Under the pieces are notes generated by a model. It was not told where the DNA came from. It ran no database searches and worked only from the letters and a program-made list of their open reading frames with translations. From Marsupella aquatica (Eukaryota; Marchantiophyta), in the NCBI GenBank assembly GCA_973895155.1, contig OZ316895.1, forward strand, positions 15,562,001 to 15,626,000: 64,000 nucleotides of DNA, written 5' to 3'. A program made the position numbers and the translations under genes. This document shows positions 42,901-54,416 of the stretch, piece after piece (within the stretch, counting starts at the first letter, position 1; each line of letters starts with the position of its first letter).

Positions 42901-45900
42901 TAGAGCCTCTTCACCAATTTTCGCTTGCAGCGTCAATGATCGTAGCTTTAGTCTTGGTGGATCAAAGCTAGTATAGTACGGTACTCTCTAAGCTACTACA
43001 TCAAAGAGGTCCTATTGCAGCGGGCGCTGTCAGTTCTACTAAGGTATTGGTTGTCAGATCTGTTAAATTGTAGATTTGAAGCGACATCATCCAGCTCACA
43101 AGGAGCCAGCGTAATGCAATATGGTTTTCTTGACTGCACAAAGGCAGAGTTTGATCATTACTATCGAATTGATTATCGTCTGTCCTTGTTCACCGTACAG
43201 GTAGCAGAGCTCATGGAGCTAAGGAGCGTCGAAAACCATCTGGTGAAGTCTCTCGGACAAAGTTACTTGACAGCAGCTGAATCCACGAGGCTCAGGATTG
43301 CAACTGAACTAGCCCGCAATGCAAGTATAATGTTTGTCGACTCGCCCACCAAAGACCTTGACGCCAGATCCTCACTTCACATGGTCAAGATCCTGAAGGT
43401 ATACTTCTGCTTTAATGTAATTATGCTCTATTCCTCACTGATCCACGCATCCTCCTTTCAACTGCTCACCAACGTCTCAATAGGGTAGTTGCAAAGTTCA
43501 GCCCAGAAGCTATCGATAGTTAGTTAAATGCATATGCAGGAATGTGCGGCTTTAGAGGAGCGTTAACAGACATTTGTTAAGATTGAATATGTGTAAGTGA
43601 GAGTCTGCACCCAGAAGGGCCAACTGTAATGGACTTCTGCTCCTGTGGATGGCGTATCTCAATTGCTGCCAGAAAATAGCGGATTCTGGAAGAGTCGTGA
43701 TAGTGGCGATGCCAATGCAAAGCCAGAGAGTGTTGAATTGTTTCTCAGCTGTGCAAATACTTAAGCGTGGCGGAGAGACGGTGTACTGGGGACCCGTCGG
43801 CAAAGACGGAGAACTAATCAAGGTGGGTCTCGTCTTCCACTATCGTCTTAATGCTCCTTGCGGCCTCACCAATAGTCTCTGTTCTGTAAGAATGCGTTTA
43901 AAATTATTCGTATCGAGATGAGGAGATATCTTCGTTGGATAATTGAATTGAATTGAATTGAATTGAGGGTGTGATTGCGGACGATGTCAGTTTTGTTCAC
44001 TTGGCAAACGTTGTTCATTGCGGATTCCATGTGCATGGTAGGCCTAGACTTTACATTCTTGTCATAGTGGCTCGTTTATTTTCACCCCTCGTCGTATTCA
44101 GTTTATGCATTCCGCATTCCAGATTGTACTTCTGTCGTCTGCTTCTGCTCTTGTTGAGCCTCTGTGAAGCTTAGGTCCCTAAAACAGAATGTTCTTTCAT
44201 CTTGTATTGCAGGGTTTCTTTGAGTCCATAGCTGGGACGCCCTCCTGTCCTCCCAATATGTGCATCACGACATTCGCCATCGATGTGATTGGAGACGGTG
44301 TGCAGGATCGTAAGGCGATCAAGGACTACGCCTTCGAATACCGAGTGAACGAGCTCGCCCTCCACAACCACATCCAGCTCCAAAGCTTGCGCCGAGGAAA
44401 GGAAAAACTCGGCCCCGAGATCAACAACAGCAGCTTCGGATCGTCCTATTGGACCCGATGCCGACACATTTTCACGAAGCTCCAACTCTTTTACTGGAGA
44501 AACGTGGCGTACAGCTGGGGAAGACTCTTCTCCAGCGTCGTCACGGCCATTCTTTTGGGTTCCATCTTTTGGCAGCAAGATTGGGACACCACGCCGGGGC
44601 TGAACACTAAAGCGGGCGCCATCTTCTTATCCTCCTTGCTGCAATGTATTTCCAATGCGCAGGCTGTGATTCCCCAGGTGAACCTGAACCGCCCCACGTA
44701 TGCCCGAGAAAAATCAGCCCGTCAGCTCAATGTCTTCCTCTACTCGATGTCTTGGACGTTCGGAGAAGTACGTACCGGACCACAACCTTAATCTCGTATC
44801 TGGACATGTATTTGTTTTATGGCAGCACGCACTATATAGTTATGTGACTCCCCAACAAAGAAACACCATACGAAATTTGTATAATAAACGGCCAAGCAGA
44901 GTATGAACCAAAAAGGAACACAGTCCAGAGGGGACAGAAGAAAAAACACCTAAGAATCGCCTTTCGTTCTTCAACTAAAGTAATAATTCGATTCAGTTCC
45001 TCATGAGTTAGCAAAGACAAGGAACACGAGGTGCATTCTCTCTGGACCTTTCAACACAAGATGGGACACAAAATGCGCGAACACATTCCGGTGCAGGTGC
45101 TCCCTTCATACTACGCCATACATGCCCGTGGCACAAACTACTGAGCCCAGTCTTTGGTGCTTTTGGACGAGGAGCATTGGTTGTATTTTGGCCATGGAAG
45201 CAGGGATCTCTTCGGAATACTAAAGGGTGATCACAGACCCCAGAAACTGACGTTTACATCTAACAGTATGCTATTTCTGCTTTCGAGAAGCCTTGTGGCC
45301 TGTTAAAATGGCGTTCCAATCGTTCATCTGTCGATTCACTCAACTGAAGTTCTACCAATGGGCTACTCCCTAACTTACCCGTGTCCTGAGTGTGTTCACT
45401 CAAAGCGGAGTCTGACCTGTGGTGCCAAAGAGCCAGGGAAAAATCTCGAATTTGCACCTGGGGTACACCATTCTAGATCAGCAGTGCCTTCGGCCCTAAC
45501 GCTTAATTATATTTGCATTGGATGACACCCTATGCACACTGTCCCTGTGTGATTTCCACTTTTACATTTGTGAAGGCTTCTAGAGAGCCCAAGTACTGAT
45601 GAATTTTTCTTCTCTTCCTGCAGATTCCCTACTTGGCCCTATCAACGCTGATGTACGCGGGTATTTTCTGCGGAATGTCGGGCATTGCCACTGGTAACGC
45701 CTCTGCTTTCTTCCGCTACTGGTTCATCCTGTTTGAGTTAACACTGGCTATCACCTTCTTCGGCATGTTCCTCGCCTCAGCAAGTTTTCTGCCCCAGGTA
45801 CATCTTCCCTTTCTCCAGCTGATCTATCCGCAACCAGACATTGCAGTAAGCACTTGAGGAGATGCTTTCCTTGCAGTAGTTGTATTTTGAACATCCAGAA

Positions 45901-46419
45901 GCGGGTTCAGGCAATCAGCACATGACATGCATCACCTGAATCAGGTTGCTCTGATGATTTCTTATTAGTGATCTAGTTTGACTCAAGACTTCAATCTTTT
46001 GGTATTGTTTGCAGATTGCTGGTACCCTCGTGACCCTCTTTGTTGGGTTCTGGGTGGCAACCAGTGGTGTGGTTGTACCGAAGAGAAAGATTCTCCCTTA
46101 CTTTATTTGGATCTTCTGGACCAATCCTCTTCAGTATGCTCTCACTGCTATGACCTCCCTCACTTTCTTCTGCGATACGAGCACACCCGACTGCCTCAAT
46201 AATGGTCTTAATCCAGCGTGCTTAACGAGCGCAGCAGCATGCCCGCAATGTCATTGTCAACGGTTGAAGGATACTGGAAGGTTTGCCTGGATCACAATCA
46301 AAGGCACCCGGAGTCTAGACTACAGCAATATCAAATACGATATTCTCATACTCTTGGGCTTCATAGTTCTCTTTCGACTGGCCACCTTCGCGGTCTGGAG
46401 ATATCATAGCAGAAAGTAA
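36931..46419 (+). CDS. Full-size ABCG (PDR-type) transporter, divergent ATP sites
   Basis: Seventeen exons in constant phase: 36931-37782, 38131-38205, 38425-38533, 38714-39371, 39611-39809, 39963-40253, 40426-40557, 40803-41057, 41309-41483, 41753-42147, 42273-42522, 42645-42856, 43201-43398, 43673-43822, 44213-44767, 45624-45797, 46015-46419. They give 1,694 residues in the order N-terminal extension (1-284), NBD1 (about 310-630), PDZ-like segment (632-728), TMD1 (about 730-1047), NBD2 (about 1070-1317), TMD2 (about 1400-1694). This order is that of PDR pumps, which export diverse lipophilic compounds at the plasma membrane. ATP motifs are unusual. NBD1 Walker A is GTLGSGTS (346-353, no Lys), signature SLTEAE, Walker B VYMFDQ. 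NBD2 Walker A GATGAGKT (1116-1123) is intact, but the signature is YLTAAE, Walker B is FVDSPT (no Glu), and the switch His is missing (AMPMQS, 1279-1284). Substrate unknown. Confidence 0.9.
39963..40253 (+). other. PDZ-like segment (exon 6 of the ABCG gene)
   Basis: This exon encodes 97 residues between NBD1 and TMD1. PLGVTFVQ could be the carboxylate-binding loop and first strand. VASISEKGGSLT and LRAGDEVVAVGGAIG match the PDZ pattern of a glycine turn followed by L-x-x-G-D-x-x-x-x-V-x-G. The assignment is by pattern only. PDZ domains bind C-terminal peptides or lipids, so this could be a docking module. Confidence 0.5.
43941..43967. repeat. (AATTG)5 microsatellite in an ABCG intron
   Basis: Five AATTG units in intron 14 of the ABCG gene. 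Confidence 0.95.
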
Positions 46420-48672
46420 AAGGCATCGTAAATATGATATATGTACGACTCTCAAATTATATATATCTGAAGTTAAGCTCGTTCAGCTGTCATCAATTGA
46501 AATTCTCACCATTTCCATTCTGTCTGATTGTAATCATTTTTAGTAAATTCAAACCCGCATCTGGAAAAGAGTATGGGAAAACGAGTCTTCTATGCCTCAT
46601 TTAGAGTGAATTCGATTTTTGGTGATGATTAAGTACGCTCATATTTTCGAGCACCTCGTATGTCATGCACATGGCATCACTCCCCTCTTGGGCTACTCAG
46701 TTTAGCGAAGTGTGGATCTGCAAGTGTCGTTCTGAGGACACTTGCAGATGCCTTTGCAGAATATCTAGGTATTGAAGCTTATTGGCTGTTTGACCGGTTA
46801 CTAAAAAAAATTTGAAGCATGTTGTTTTCATTTCCTTGAATCATCTATCTCATACTGTTGTTTTTAACTGCTTGTTGGCCCAAATTAGTTCAGAACTCGG
46901 TCACTCAGCGTTGTTATCAGTCTCTGGCAAGCTCTGGTGAGTTGAGGTTTAAGGCTACAGATATATATTGGTTACTCGGATTGTTGTCCAATCGAGCTCT
47001 GGCAAACAAGCCCCTGAATCCCACAGAAAAAGGCAATCTGAATCACAGCCTCGATCAAGTTAAATTTCATTTCTAGGGTCGTAGCTCAGAAGAAGCAAAG
47101 TGGCAGAGGCATCTGCCCGAGAACTATGCTGACTGAGCAAGACCAAATGGCGCTATACAGTTCCAAATAAGGTAATTCTCGATTTCTCACCACGCATTCC
47201 AAACAGAAAATTCGTAGTAGGCAACTTCTTAAAAAGTGTAAGCTTTACAGACAGGGCTATACCCTGGATTTTTTTGCTACAAGAATTAGGACAGCCGCAG
47301 GAAGAGTCGAGATAATGGTTACGCGTGGAGAGTCCACAGACGAGAAACAAGGTCACAGTAATGCAAGCCAATTCATAACCCCTTGGCGCTTGGAGGACAT
47401 ATCCGGCACCGTGATGAGTCATGAGGGCGATAATTATAAACTGTTGAACACATCGCAACAAATCACAAACTTATAAGTTACCGAAATTCAGATATTTTCC
47501 TGCGTTGATTGAGAAAAAGGTGAAGGTTGTAACTTGTTCGTCTTACTACTCTTATGAATAGAGGTAAAATTTCTGCAAGCCACTTAGCAGGTGTGGACTT
47601 GTCTCGCGTTTACGTCAGCATTTCAAGTCCGATTCCATGGCGCGATTGTCATTGACAATTGCAATGGTATTTTCATGATTTTCTTCGTGCTTCAATTAAC
47701 AAATACTGACCGAAAAGGAAGAAATACTCACTGGAAATCAAATTGACAACGAACAGAATCCACTGCAATTGTTGGTTGACTAGAGGACATCGTCAAGAAA
47801 AGAGGATCCGATTTCATGTCTACTAACTGCGCGTTTAGGAGGGACACTAAAAGGAACTTATTTTGTGCAGTTCACACGACCAGAATGTTGTAGTTTTTGG
47901 ATATCTTACACGGTGTAGGTGGTGGTCTGGGGCAATGCTTTCCAAAAACTTTGTTCAGCACGTTACCAGAGCAGAGTGACACTTTCATCAACTGCAACAC
48001 CTGCGCATCCACGCCACTTTGCAATTACAAGGGAGACAAAATTATCGGTTGCGAAAGGAACTGCGTGGTAATAAGGTAACTAAACATAAGGGGTACGACT
48101 AGGAAGAAACTCTGCTTCCTAAACCCTAACTCTTTGGGAATGGTTAGGGGAAAAATTCGCGTCAGTGACCGGGAAATAAGCCAGTCTGATCACACCAGTT
48201 TCATTGATTAACTGTGATTTACTGTCAAGCTTCGGTCTACAGCACGCTAGGGCATATATTTCTGGCAACACGACTCGTCAGGATCGGGTTTCTCTATCCG
48301 AGAGGCAAAGGGGAGGAGATCCCCACTAAGATGCTGACCAACTGGCATCAGCAGCCAGGAGAAGAAGACCTGTTAAAACAAAGGATCGTCGGTAAGCACA
48401 GGGGAGATAACTCTCTACAGCCAACCTTGATCCTAAGTAATACGGTAAGATCCATGGCGATTGCATACACCAATTTGTTCTTCCTTACTGCCTGATTCTG
48501 CATTCGATATTGAGGTGAAGGTGTCACAGTGAAGAGAGACGCTACCGTCCATTGTTTTCTCAGAATGAAAAATTTCGCAAGATCTCACCTAAATCAGTCC
48601 CATCGATAGGATGGCCAGGTGGACTTCCATGGTGCAAACCTAATATCTTGTAACTGGGGATGAAGATGAGTT
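46420..48672. other. ABCG 3' UTR and intergenic spacer
   Basis: AT-rich 3' flank at the start. A perfect inverted pair, GCAAGTGTC and GACACTTGC (46720-46748), forms a hairpin that could act in 3'-end formation. No further coding sequence was recognised; small ORFs (for example 47153-47461 minus) have no motif. Confidence 0.4.
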
Positions 48673-49503
48673 TTAAAGTGTGACAAACTGACATACCTCT
48701 TCGGCACCAACAAGTATCTCCATGTTATCCAAGTCGCTAACTCGCTCGGATTTCAGCATGCTGAGGTGCATCAAGCTTTTGATAGCAGAGCTCGGATAGA
48801 TCTCTAACGTGTTAGTGATTATAAACTGGCCTTCCTTTGCATAGCCTGTGTAGGCATTCGGGTCTCCTTCTAGCTCCTCTTCGTCCACGGTCTTGCATGG
48901 AGTGTCCATCTTTCGTTTGTGTCGAGGACATTTGGCACCTTGCATGGGACAAAGGAAGTTACAAGCAATTCCACAGCAGAAGTAGTCGGTCGGCTTGTCC
49001 TTCTTGACCGTCTGTGGAAACACTGGCAAAACTTTACCACCGAATGCAGCAATGGGTCTTGGATCCAACACCAGCGTCTTGTCTACACAGAAATATGTGT
49101 CTTCCATCTTTGCCACGCTCTCGCAAAGGTTGGCAATGCTAGTCAAAGGGGGAGCCTCTTCCCTTTTATCTCTAAGATGGTACAGCCTGCCATCCTTAGA
49201 ATGGCTGGAGCTAACACTCTGAGCTTTGATAAGTCCAAGCTTTTCCTCTACGCTCGATACAGCTTGGGGCTCGAGGAGAGATCCCTCCATTAAGAGCTTG
49301 ACGATACAGCCCAATGGCAGAGTGAGAAAACCCAACAACAAGTCGACAAAGTCTTTACCTGTTTCGATGCACAGCACTTGCCCAGTGACTTTGCTGTACA
49401 GAAGTGTCACCCTGAGGCCTTCTGCCTCCAAACCGTTCAAGGATCCTGAAGTGTGGCTTGGACATGGACATTGGGATGCTAGGTCGTTGCTATCTGTCAC
49501 CAT
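48673..49503 (-). CDS. DUF674 family protein, single domain
   Basis: 276 residues as read from the ATG at 49503. DUF674 hallmarks near the N-terminus are LRVTLLYSKVTGQVLCIETGKDFVDLLLGFLTLPLGCIVKLL. Then comes a central NLCESVAKMEDTYF stretch, a Cys-rich part (FCCGIACNFLCP, CPRHKRKM) and YIITNTLEIYP-like and SAIKSLMHL segments. Plant DUF674 proteins usually have two such domains and about 450-500 residues; only one is seen here. The last codons GCCGAAGAG are followed by GTATGT (minus, 48696-48691). The true exon probably ends at 48697, with a further exon I could not find. Function unknown. It is divergent from the paralogue at 52101. Confidence 0.85.
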   Translation of the reverse strand: MVTDSNDLASQCPCPSHTSGSLNGLEAEGLRVTLLYSKVTGQVLCIETGKDFVDLLLGFLTLPLGCIVKLLMEGSLLEPQAVSSVEEKLGLIKAQSVSSSHSKDGRLYHLRDKREEAPPLTSIANLCESVAKMEDTYFCVDKTLVLDPRPIAAFGGKVLPVFPQTVKKDKPTDYFCCGIACNFLCPMQGAKCPRHKRKMDTPCKTVDEEELEGDPNAYTGYAKEGQFIITNTLEIYPSSAIKSLMHLSMLKSERVSDLDNMEILVGAEEVCQFVTL

Positions 49504-52100
49504 TATGCGTCGTTTGCCCGACCGCTAGGAGAATTCCCCAATTTTGCGCGAAGACTTGAAGCAAGATTAGTGAGCGAAATTCTAAATCCAGCGAATTGCA
49601 GAAACAAGGATCCTTGTCATCACAGAGAGCTTGCAATTGAAAGAAATTCACGAACCCTAAGGCTTCTATTCCTCTACTCTTGCGCCCAGCCCTGCAACAA
49701 TCGTCCACCCAAGGTATTGTAAAATCGGCAATTTTATTTCGTAATGTAAACTTACGTGTCGTGAAGGTGTTGAACCCTGCGAGTTGTTATGGAGATCAAT
49801 GAGCTCATTACATTGTTTAAGGGACAAAGCGTACAGAGATTGGATCCATCCCATGATAGTTTAAAGACACTCTTCCAATGTCCCTCCCAGGACAGCCAGA
49901 GACGTCCGCTGCCCCTTTGCCATGTCGTCATGATCCATCAGAATTTCTAACGGTCAAGTTGAACGCAGGAAATTGGCTGAACAGCTATGCATAAATTGAT
50001 GACGTTCCTTCGATAATCCAAGAACTATTCGCTAAATAACGAGCACGGCAGCTCCGTTAGGATGGAATTGGGTTTTCAGCTAAATATGTTGAGGAACCAA
50101 TGGCATAATGCCACTGTCATGCTAACGCCCGTCCATAGGCTAGGGCAAAGAAATAAGGCTGGGATAGGAGGACCAGAACGAGTGCGGATTTGCCAAACGT
50201 CGACAGTGACCGAGAACTGCGGAGAGGTGCAGCTTCTCTAATGGCCGTGCATTAGCAGCAAAGCAGAAGCACAGCCCAAGCGGCAAGCCCAGCCGACGTT
50301 GTTGAGCACTGTTAGTACACGAACTAATGAATAGTGCGCTTAATTAGGTTCGCTAGCAATGCTACGTACAAAGAAAGAACTTCCTGGCTCTCTCCCAAAC
50401 CTTTATTTCCTTGGCTCCACAATTTCTCGATTTCAATTGCATCTCTGTACTATGCAGAACGAATTGGAGGAGATGACCTCATAAAAATTACGGCCCATTT
50501 CCAAATCCCCACCAGAAGGAGACGAGCTCCGAATGGATTCCATCGACTCGCAAACAAAAGACATTCAGACCTACAAAATGGAATTCCTCCGACCGCAAGA
50601 GACCCATCAATGCCGCCATAGTCAATGAGTTCGGCATCGACTTGCTTCAGAGCCAGAGGAATGCGACACAGAGCACAACATTCGAGTCAAGAGGAGGTGA
50701 AGACGAAGGGATCTGTGTCCGTTAGCATGCGGCATGCACGTACACAGCCCACGACACGAGAGGAGTCGAGAAGCAAAGAGCGGACAAGATAATGAATTTA
50801 CCGGACCAAAATCCTACAAGAGAAAGCATCACATGTGGAACGACCGCTTAGCCAGTCTTCCAGAAGTGGCGCCCAGGGACAGCGCTGACAGATCCATATC
50901 ATCAATGGAATCTTTCCAAGGAGAACCAGGTAGCTCGATAACAACGAATATTTTGAAATTCACTTATTAACAGCTCATTATGAAGGCACAGTACCTCTAC
51001 AACCAGCATGGTAGAGTAGATCGTCTTGTTGCGGCCCCGAATCAATGAATACTTGTAGGACAGGGCACAGAGAGGCAAGGTGCCAATGTGGTCAAATAAT
51101 CCTAAGAAATCAGTCCACTTTGATTAACTGATCTGTGGAATCAGATTCTCAGCGGCATGATCATGTCAGCACCTGTGGTGAGAGTCCCTAGTAGTGTATT
51201 TACGTCGGGCGACTGCTGAATCGAGTAATTGGATCCTCTTGCCCTGAAGTGAATTGAATAGAGGTTGCTTAATTAGATAAACGATGAAAAGGGTGCACTC
51301 ACGAAAACCAAACAATATTGCTGCATCTATTCGAAAAGGCATGACTAAGTAGCGTCTTGAGAGACAGAGAAACAGCGAATCGAATTTAGTCATACCCATT
51401 AATTTACTTCGGTTCGCATGCGACTGTGGGTATACTAGGTTGGTAAGCTCTACTGTGATGAGATGATTTCAAACTTTTTTACGGTAGTTATGAAGTCAAC
51501 TTGATCTGCCAAACTCCAGTAACGAGTGAACAAGCTTGCACTTCAACCAGTGTTTGGTTTGGACACCCCATTTCTCCAAGCTAGATCTCCTTCTCGACAG
51601 AATTATGCCCCTAAAATTTATACTGGCCTTGAGGCCGCAGATCCCGGTACTTGCTACGAACTTTACATTCTTTCCGTTAAGAGTGCACTTGAGCAGCCAC
51701 CTCTGACCCGCACTGTCAATTCTGGGCTTGACATGAGACATATAATCCCTGCCGACAGATTCTTTGTTCCTGTCCTTTGCCACCTATAACAGACATTCAC
51801 TTGAAACATTTACCCGGAATTTCCAACCTTCTGTTCATTTTCTTCACTCGATTTGGAACTCAGCCATAGGTACCTTCTTTCCATGCAATAAGCCGTTTTC
51901 CTTCACCAGGGTATTTACTGACGCATTCATTGATCCGCACAGGATTGAAAGCAAAGGCGCGGGAGATCAAGTACGTGACCAAATTTGAACGAAAAGGAGG
52001 GTGTTGCTAAACGAAGCTTGACCGTAGAAACCTTTCATAATTGCTTGAATCCCTCCCCTAGCTTGTAGTTCTTCGGCCCGGAACCGCTGCACCAAAAAGA
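49504..52100. other. Divergent spacer between the two DUF674 genes
   Basis: About 2.6 kb of sequence holding both 5' flanks. ORFs at 50334-50621, 50734-50970 and 51526-51789 have no recognised motif. No repeat structure stands out. Confidence 0.4.
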
Positions 52101-52951
52101 ATGGATCGTGACCGGGACCAACAATCAGCCAGCTCAGTCGGTGCAGCCGATGGCTTTTGCTTCTTCAGCAGTAGAGCAAACAGCATGCGAGGCAGCACTC
52201 CGAGCAGTGAAAGCGATGCCAAGATGTCGTCGACGGGAGTCGGAGAAAAATGCTTAGCAGTGACACTGATGTTCAGCACTCACAGGAACGGCAACAACGT
52301 GCTCTTTCTCGAAGCAGGCAAGGACTTCGTCGACATTCTCTTGAGTTTCCTCACTCTCCCCATGGGCGGCATCATCAAGCTCCTTTCCTCATACGGCGGT
52401 GGAAGCCATCGCACCACCGGGCTACTCGAAGAGGAGGCCATCTTCAAGATCTACAACAGCGTGGACAGAATGGAGGACGAGAGGTTTTGCGCCAGCAAGA
52501 AATCGCTTCTGGACCCACAGGAGGCCTCCGGATTCGGAAGCAAGCTGCTGCAGAGCGATGATCAGGAGCAGCAATTGCCCTCCTCTTCCGCATCACACAG
52601 CAATTGCGGTGACAATTCTTACTATTCGTGTGGGATGGTGCCGCACTGCGTTTGCATCACGAAGAAGGTGGGACGGAGGTGCCCGAGGCATGGACGCAAG
52701 ATGCAGACTCTTTGCAAATTTGTGGAGGTGAAGGGGAGCAAACCCAACAACAATAACAACAATAATCTTAGGCCTGATCCGGACACGATGGGAATGGGGT
52801 ACGTCAAGGATGTTGGAAGATTTTATGTGACGGACAACATGACGATCTACCCGGCCTCCAAGTCTTTGGCACTTCTACAGAAGCTGAAGGTGGAGAGAAT
52901 GAGCCTGCTCAGTAGCCTTGACCTCTTCATTGGCATGGATGAGGTTACAAG

Positions 52952-53004
<53 letters not shown>

Positions 53005-53060
53005 ATCCCTTTGAAAATTGGTTTTTCTTGTCTCCTGGGATTGGTTTTTCCTTTATATAG
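52101..53060 (+). CDS. DUF674 family protein, disrupted at the 3' side by (TC)n
   Basis: 319 residues as read. Its first 280 align by eye with the paralogue at 48.7 kb: LAVTLMFSTHRNGNNVLFLE, AGKDFVDILLSFLTLPMGG, a SVDRMEDERF stretch, the Cys-rich CGMVPHCVC and CPRHGRKM, VTDNMTIYPASKSL and LDLFIGMDE. A poly-Asn run (about residues 215-221) is specific to this copy. At the point where the paralogue has its GTATGT donor (after GAEE), this copy reads GATGAG/GTTACA. It then runs into a (TC)23 tract translated as alternating Leu-Ser and an unrelated tail. The original donor was probably lost or moved, so the annotated C-terminus is an intron read-through. Function unknown. Confidence 0.8.
52955..53000. 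repeat. (TC)23 microsatellite
   Basis: A perfect 46-bp TC run inside the open frame of the right-hand DUF674 gene, 10 bases past the expected splice-donor position. Confidence 0.97.
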
Positions 53061-53159
53061 TCTGATTACCTGTTCCTTGAACTTAAATAGATATGGAGAA
53101 AAACAAACTTGCATAATAAAATTTCTATGATATTCAGTGAATCTTTGTCCCATCCTTGT

Positions 53160-53380
53160 TTTTTGTTCACTCTCATTTCAATTTTGTCTATCCTTATTTA
53201 AAGTTTTTTTATTGATACTCATAATCATTTTTGTCTATATTAAGGGTTAAGGTCTAGAGGTTTCACCCTAGGCCCTCAAGAGTATACTTTGTTCGCACTT
53301 TTATAGTAAAAGCTTCACTCTAGACCCTAGGCCCTTAAGACTTAGTAGACTTCTTTTGCGCTTTTATAGTAAGATAAGTT
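53160..53380. repeat. TCTAGA/CCTTATTTA repeat, related to 61.4-62.1 kb
   Basis: TTTTGTCTATCCTTATTTA, GGTCTAGAGGTTTCACCCTAG and CTTCACTCTAGACCCTAGG resemble the TCTAGA-rich array at 61430-62060. One family seems present at both places. Confidence 0.5.
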
Positions 53381-54416
53381 CATGGTGAATACCCCACAGA
53401 GAGAACAAGGAGCCTACAAAGACAGGCCCAAAAAGAATTGGATTGTCTTTTTTTCTTTCTATGGAAAAATTAGCCTAGAACCTAGAACGTTAAATCTTTT
53501 TAGGAAATTGATCCATGAATGTAGAGACCATTTGTTGTGGCACAAGTGGAAAGTTAAATCTTTGGGGAATGGTCAAATATGTATACCCCACTCATTTGTA
53601 GCAAGTGGCATGATGTTTGATTTTGTTGTTTGGGTTTGGAAGCTTTGTGAACTCTTACATCCTTGGATGTGCTGGAAAGGATATATGTTAGAATCACAAC
53701 ATTTATCAACAATTGATGGCACTACTACTACCTGAGCTCTCTAGAGTTTGGCACAGGCACATGAGAGCAGCTGTAAAAGTGAGAGATTACCCAAGTTTAC
53801 TTGGTTCCCACTGTTACTTGGTTCAGTTACAGAGTTAGGAGCGCGGTTGCAAGTGCACTAAAGTTTCCAACACACAAATGAAGGTCGAGATGTGGACATT
53901 TGGGCTAGGGTGTACTACTATCCATTCCAAGGATGCAAAGTTAATAGTTCTCAATCTTTCCTTGGAAATAGTTCCCAATCTTTATATTCCAAAGTTTCAA
54001 AGGCATCCGTTACTAACAAGTAAATGCATTACATGGCGCAAGTTGGGACCCAAAACAGGGAAAAATGCCAAAAAGCGAATAAGCATAAGATGCATCCACT
54101 ATGTTTCCAGTGGTAGAGCATGCAGCAAAGTTGCTCAGAAAGTTAAAGCTAGTCACCCAGCTGAGCATGAAAGTGAATCGGCATTGCAAGGCAATCCTCC
54201 TAGCAACATCCCACCTCATTTGAGCTGACTGACTTTAATTGAGAGTAGAACAATCCTTTTCATACTAAACACAACCATGCAGAACCGTTCAAACTGGTAC
54301 CCCTCTCGGTACCCCTTGCCTTTTAAGACAAATGACCAATCAAAATAGATACTATATACAATAAAAATTAAGAATTGTATTCCATAACAATATGTCATTA
54401 TTTATGGTTATTGTAG

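Noticed and set aside
48030-48050. Half-palindrome AAAATTATCGG
   Set aside because: The left arm reads GACAAA, not CGATAA, so there is no two-fold symmetry.
52875-53153. Minus-strand ORF with Arg-Glu repeats, and a similar one at 23090-23350
   Set aside because: Both are translations of AG/TC microsatellites.
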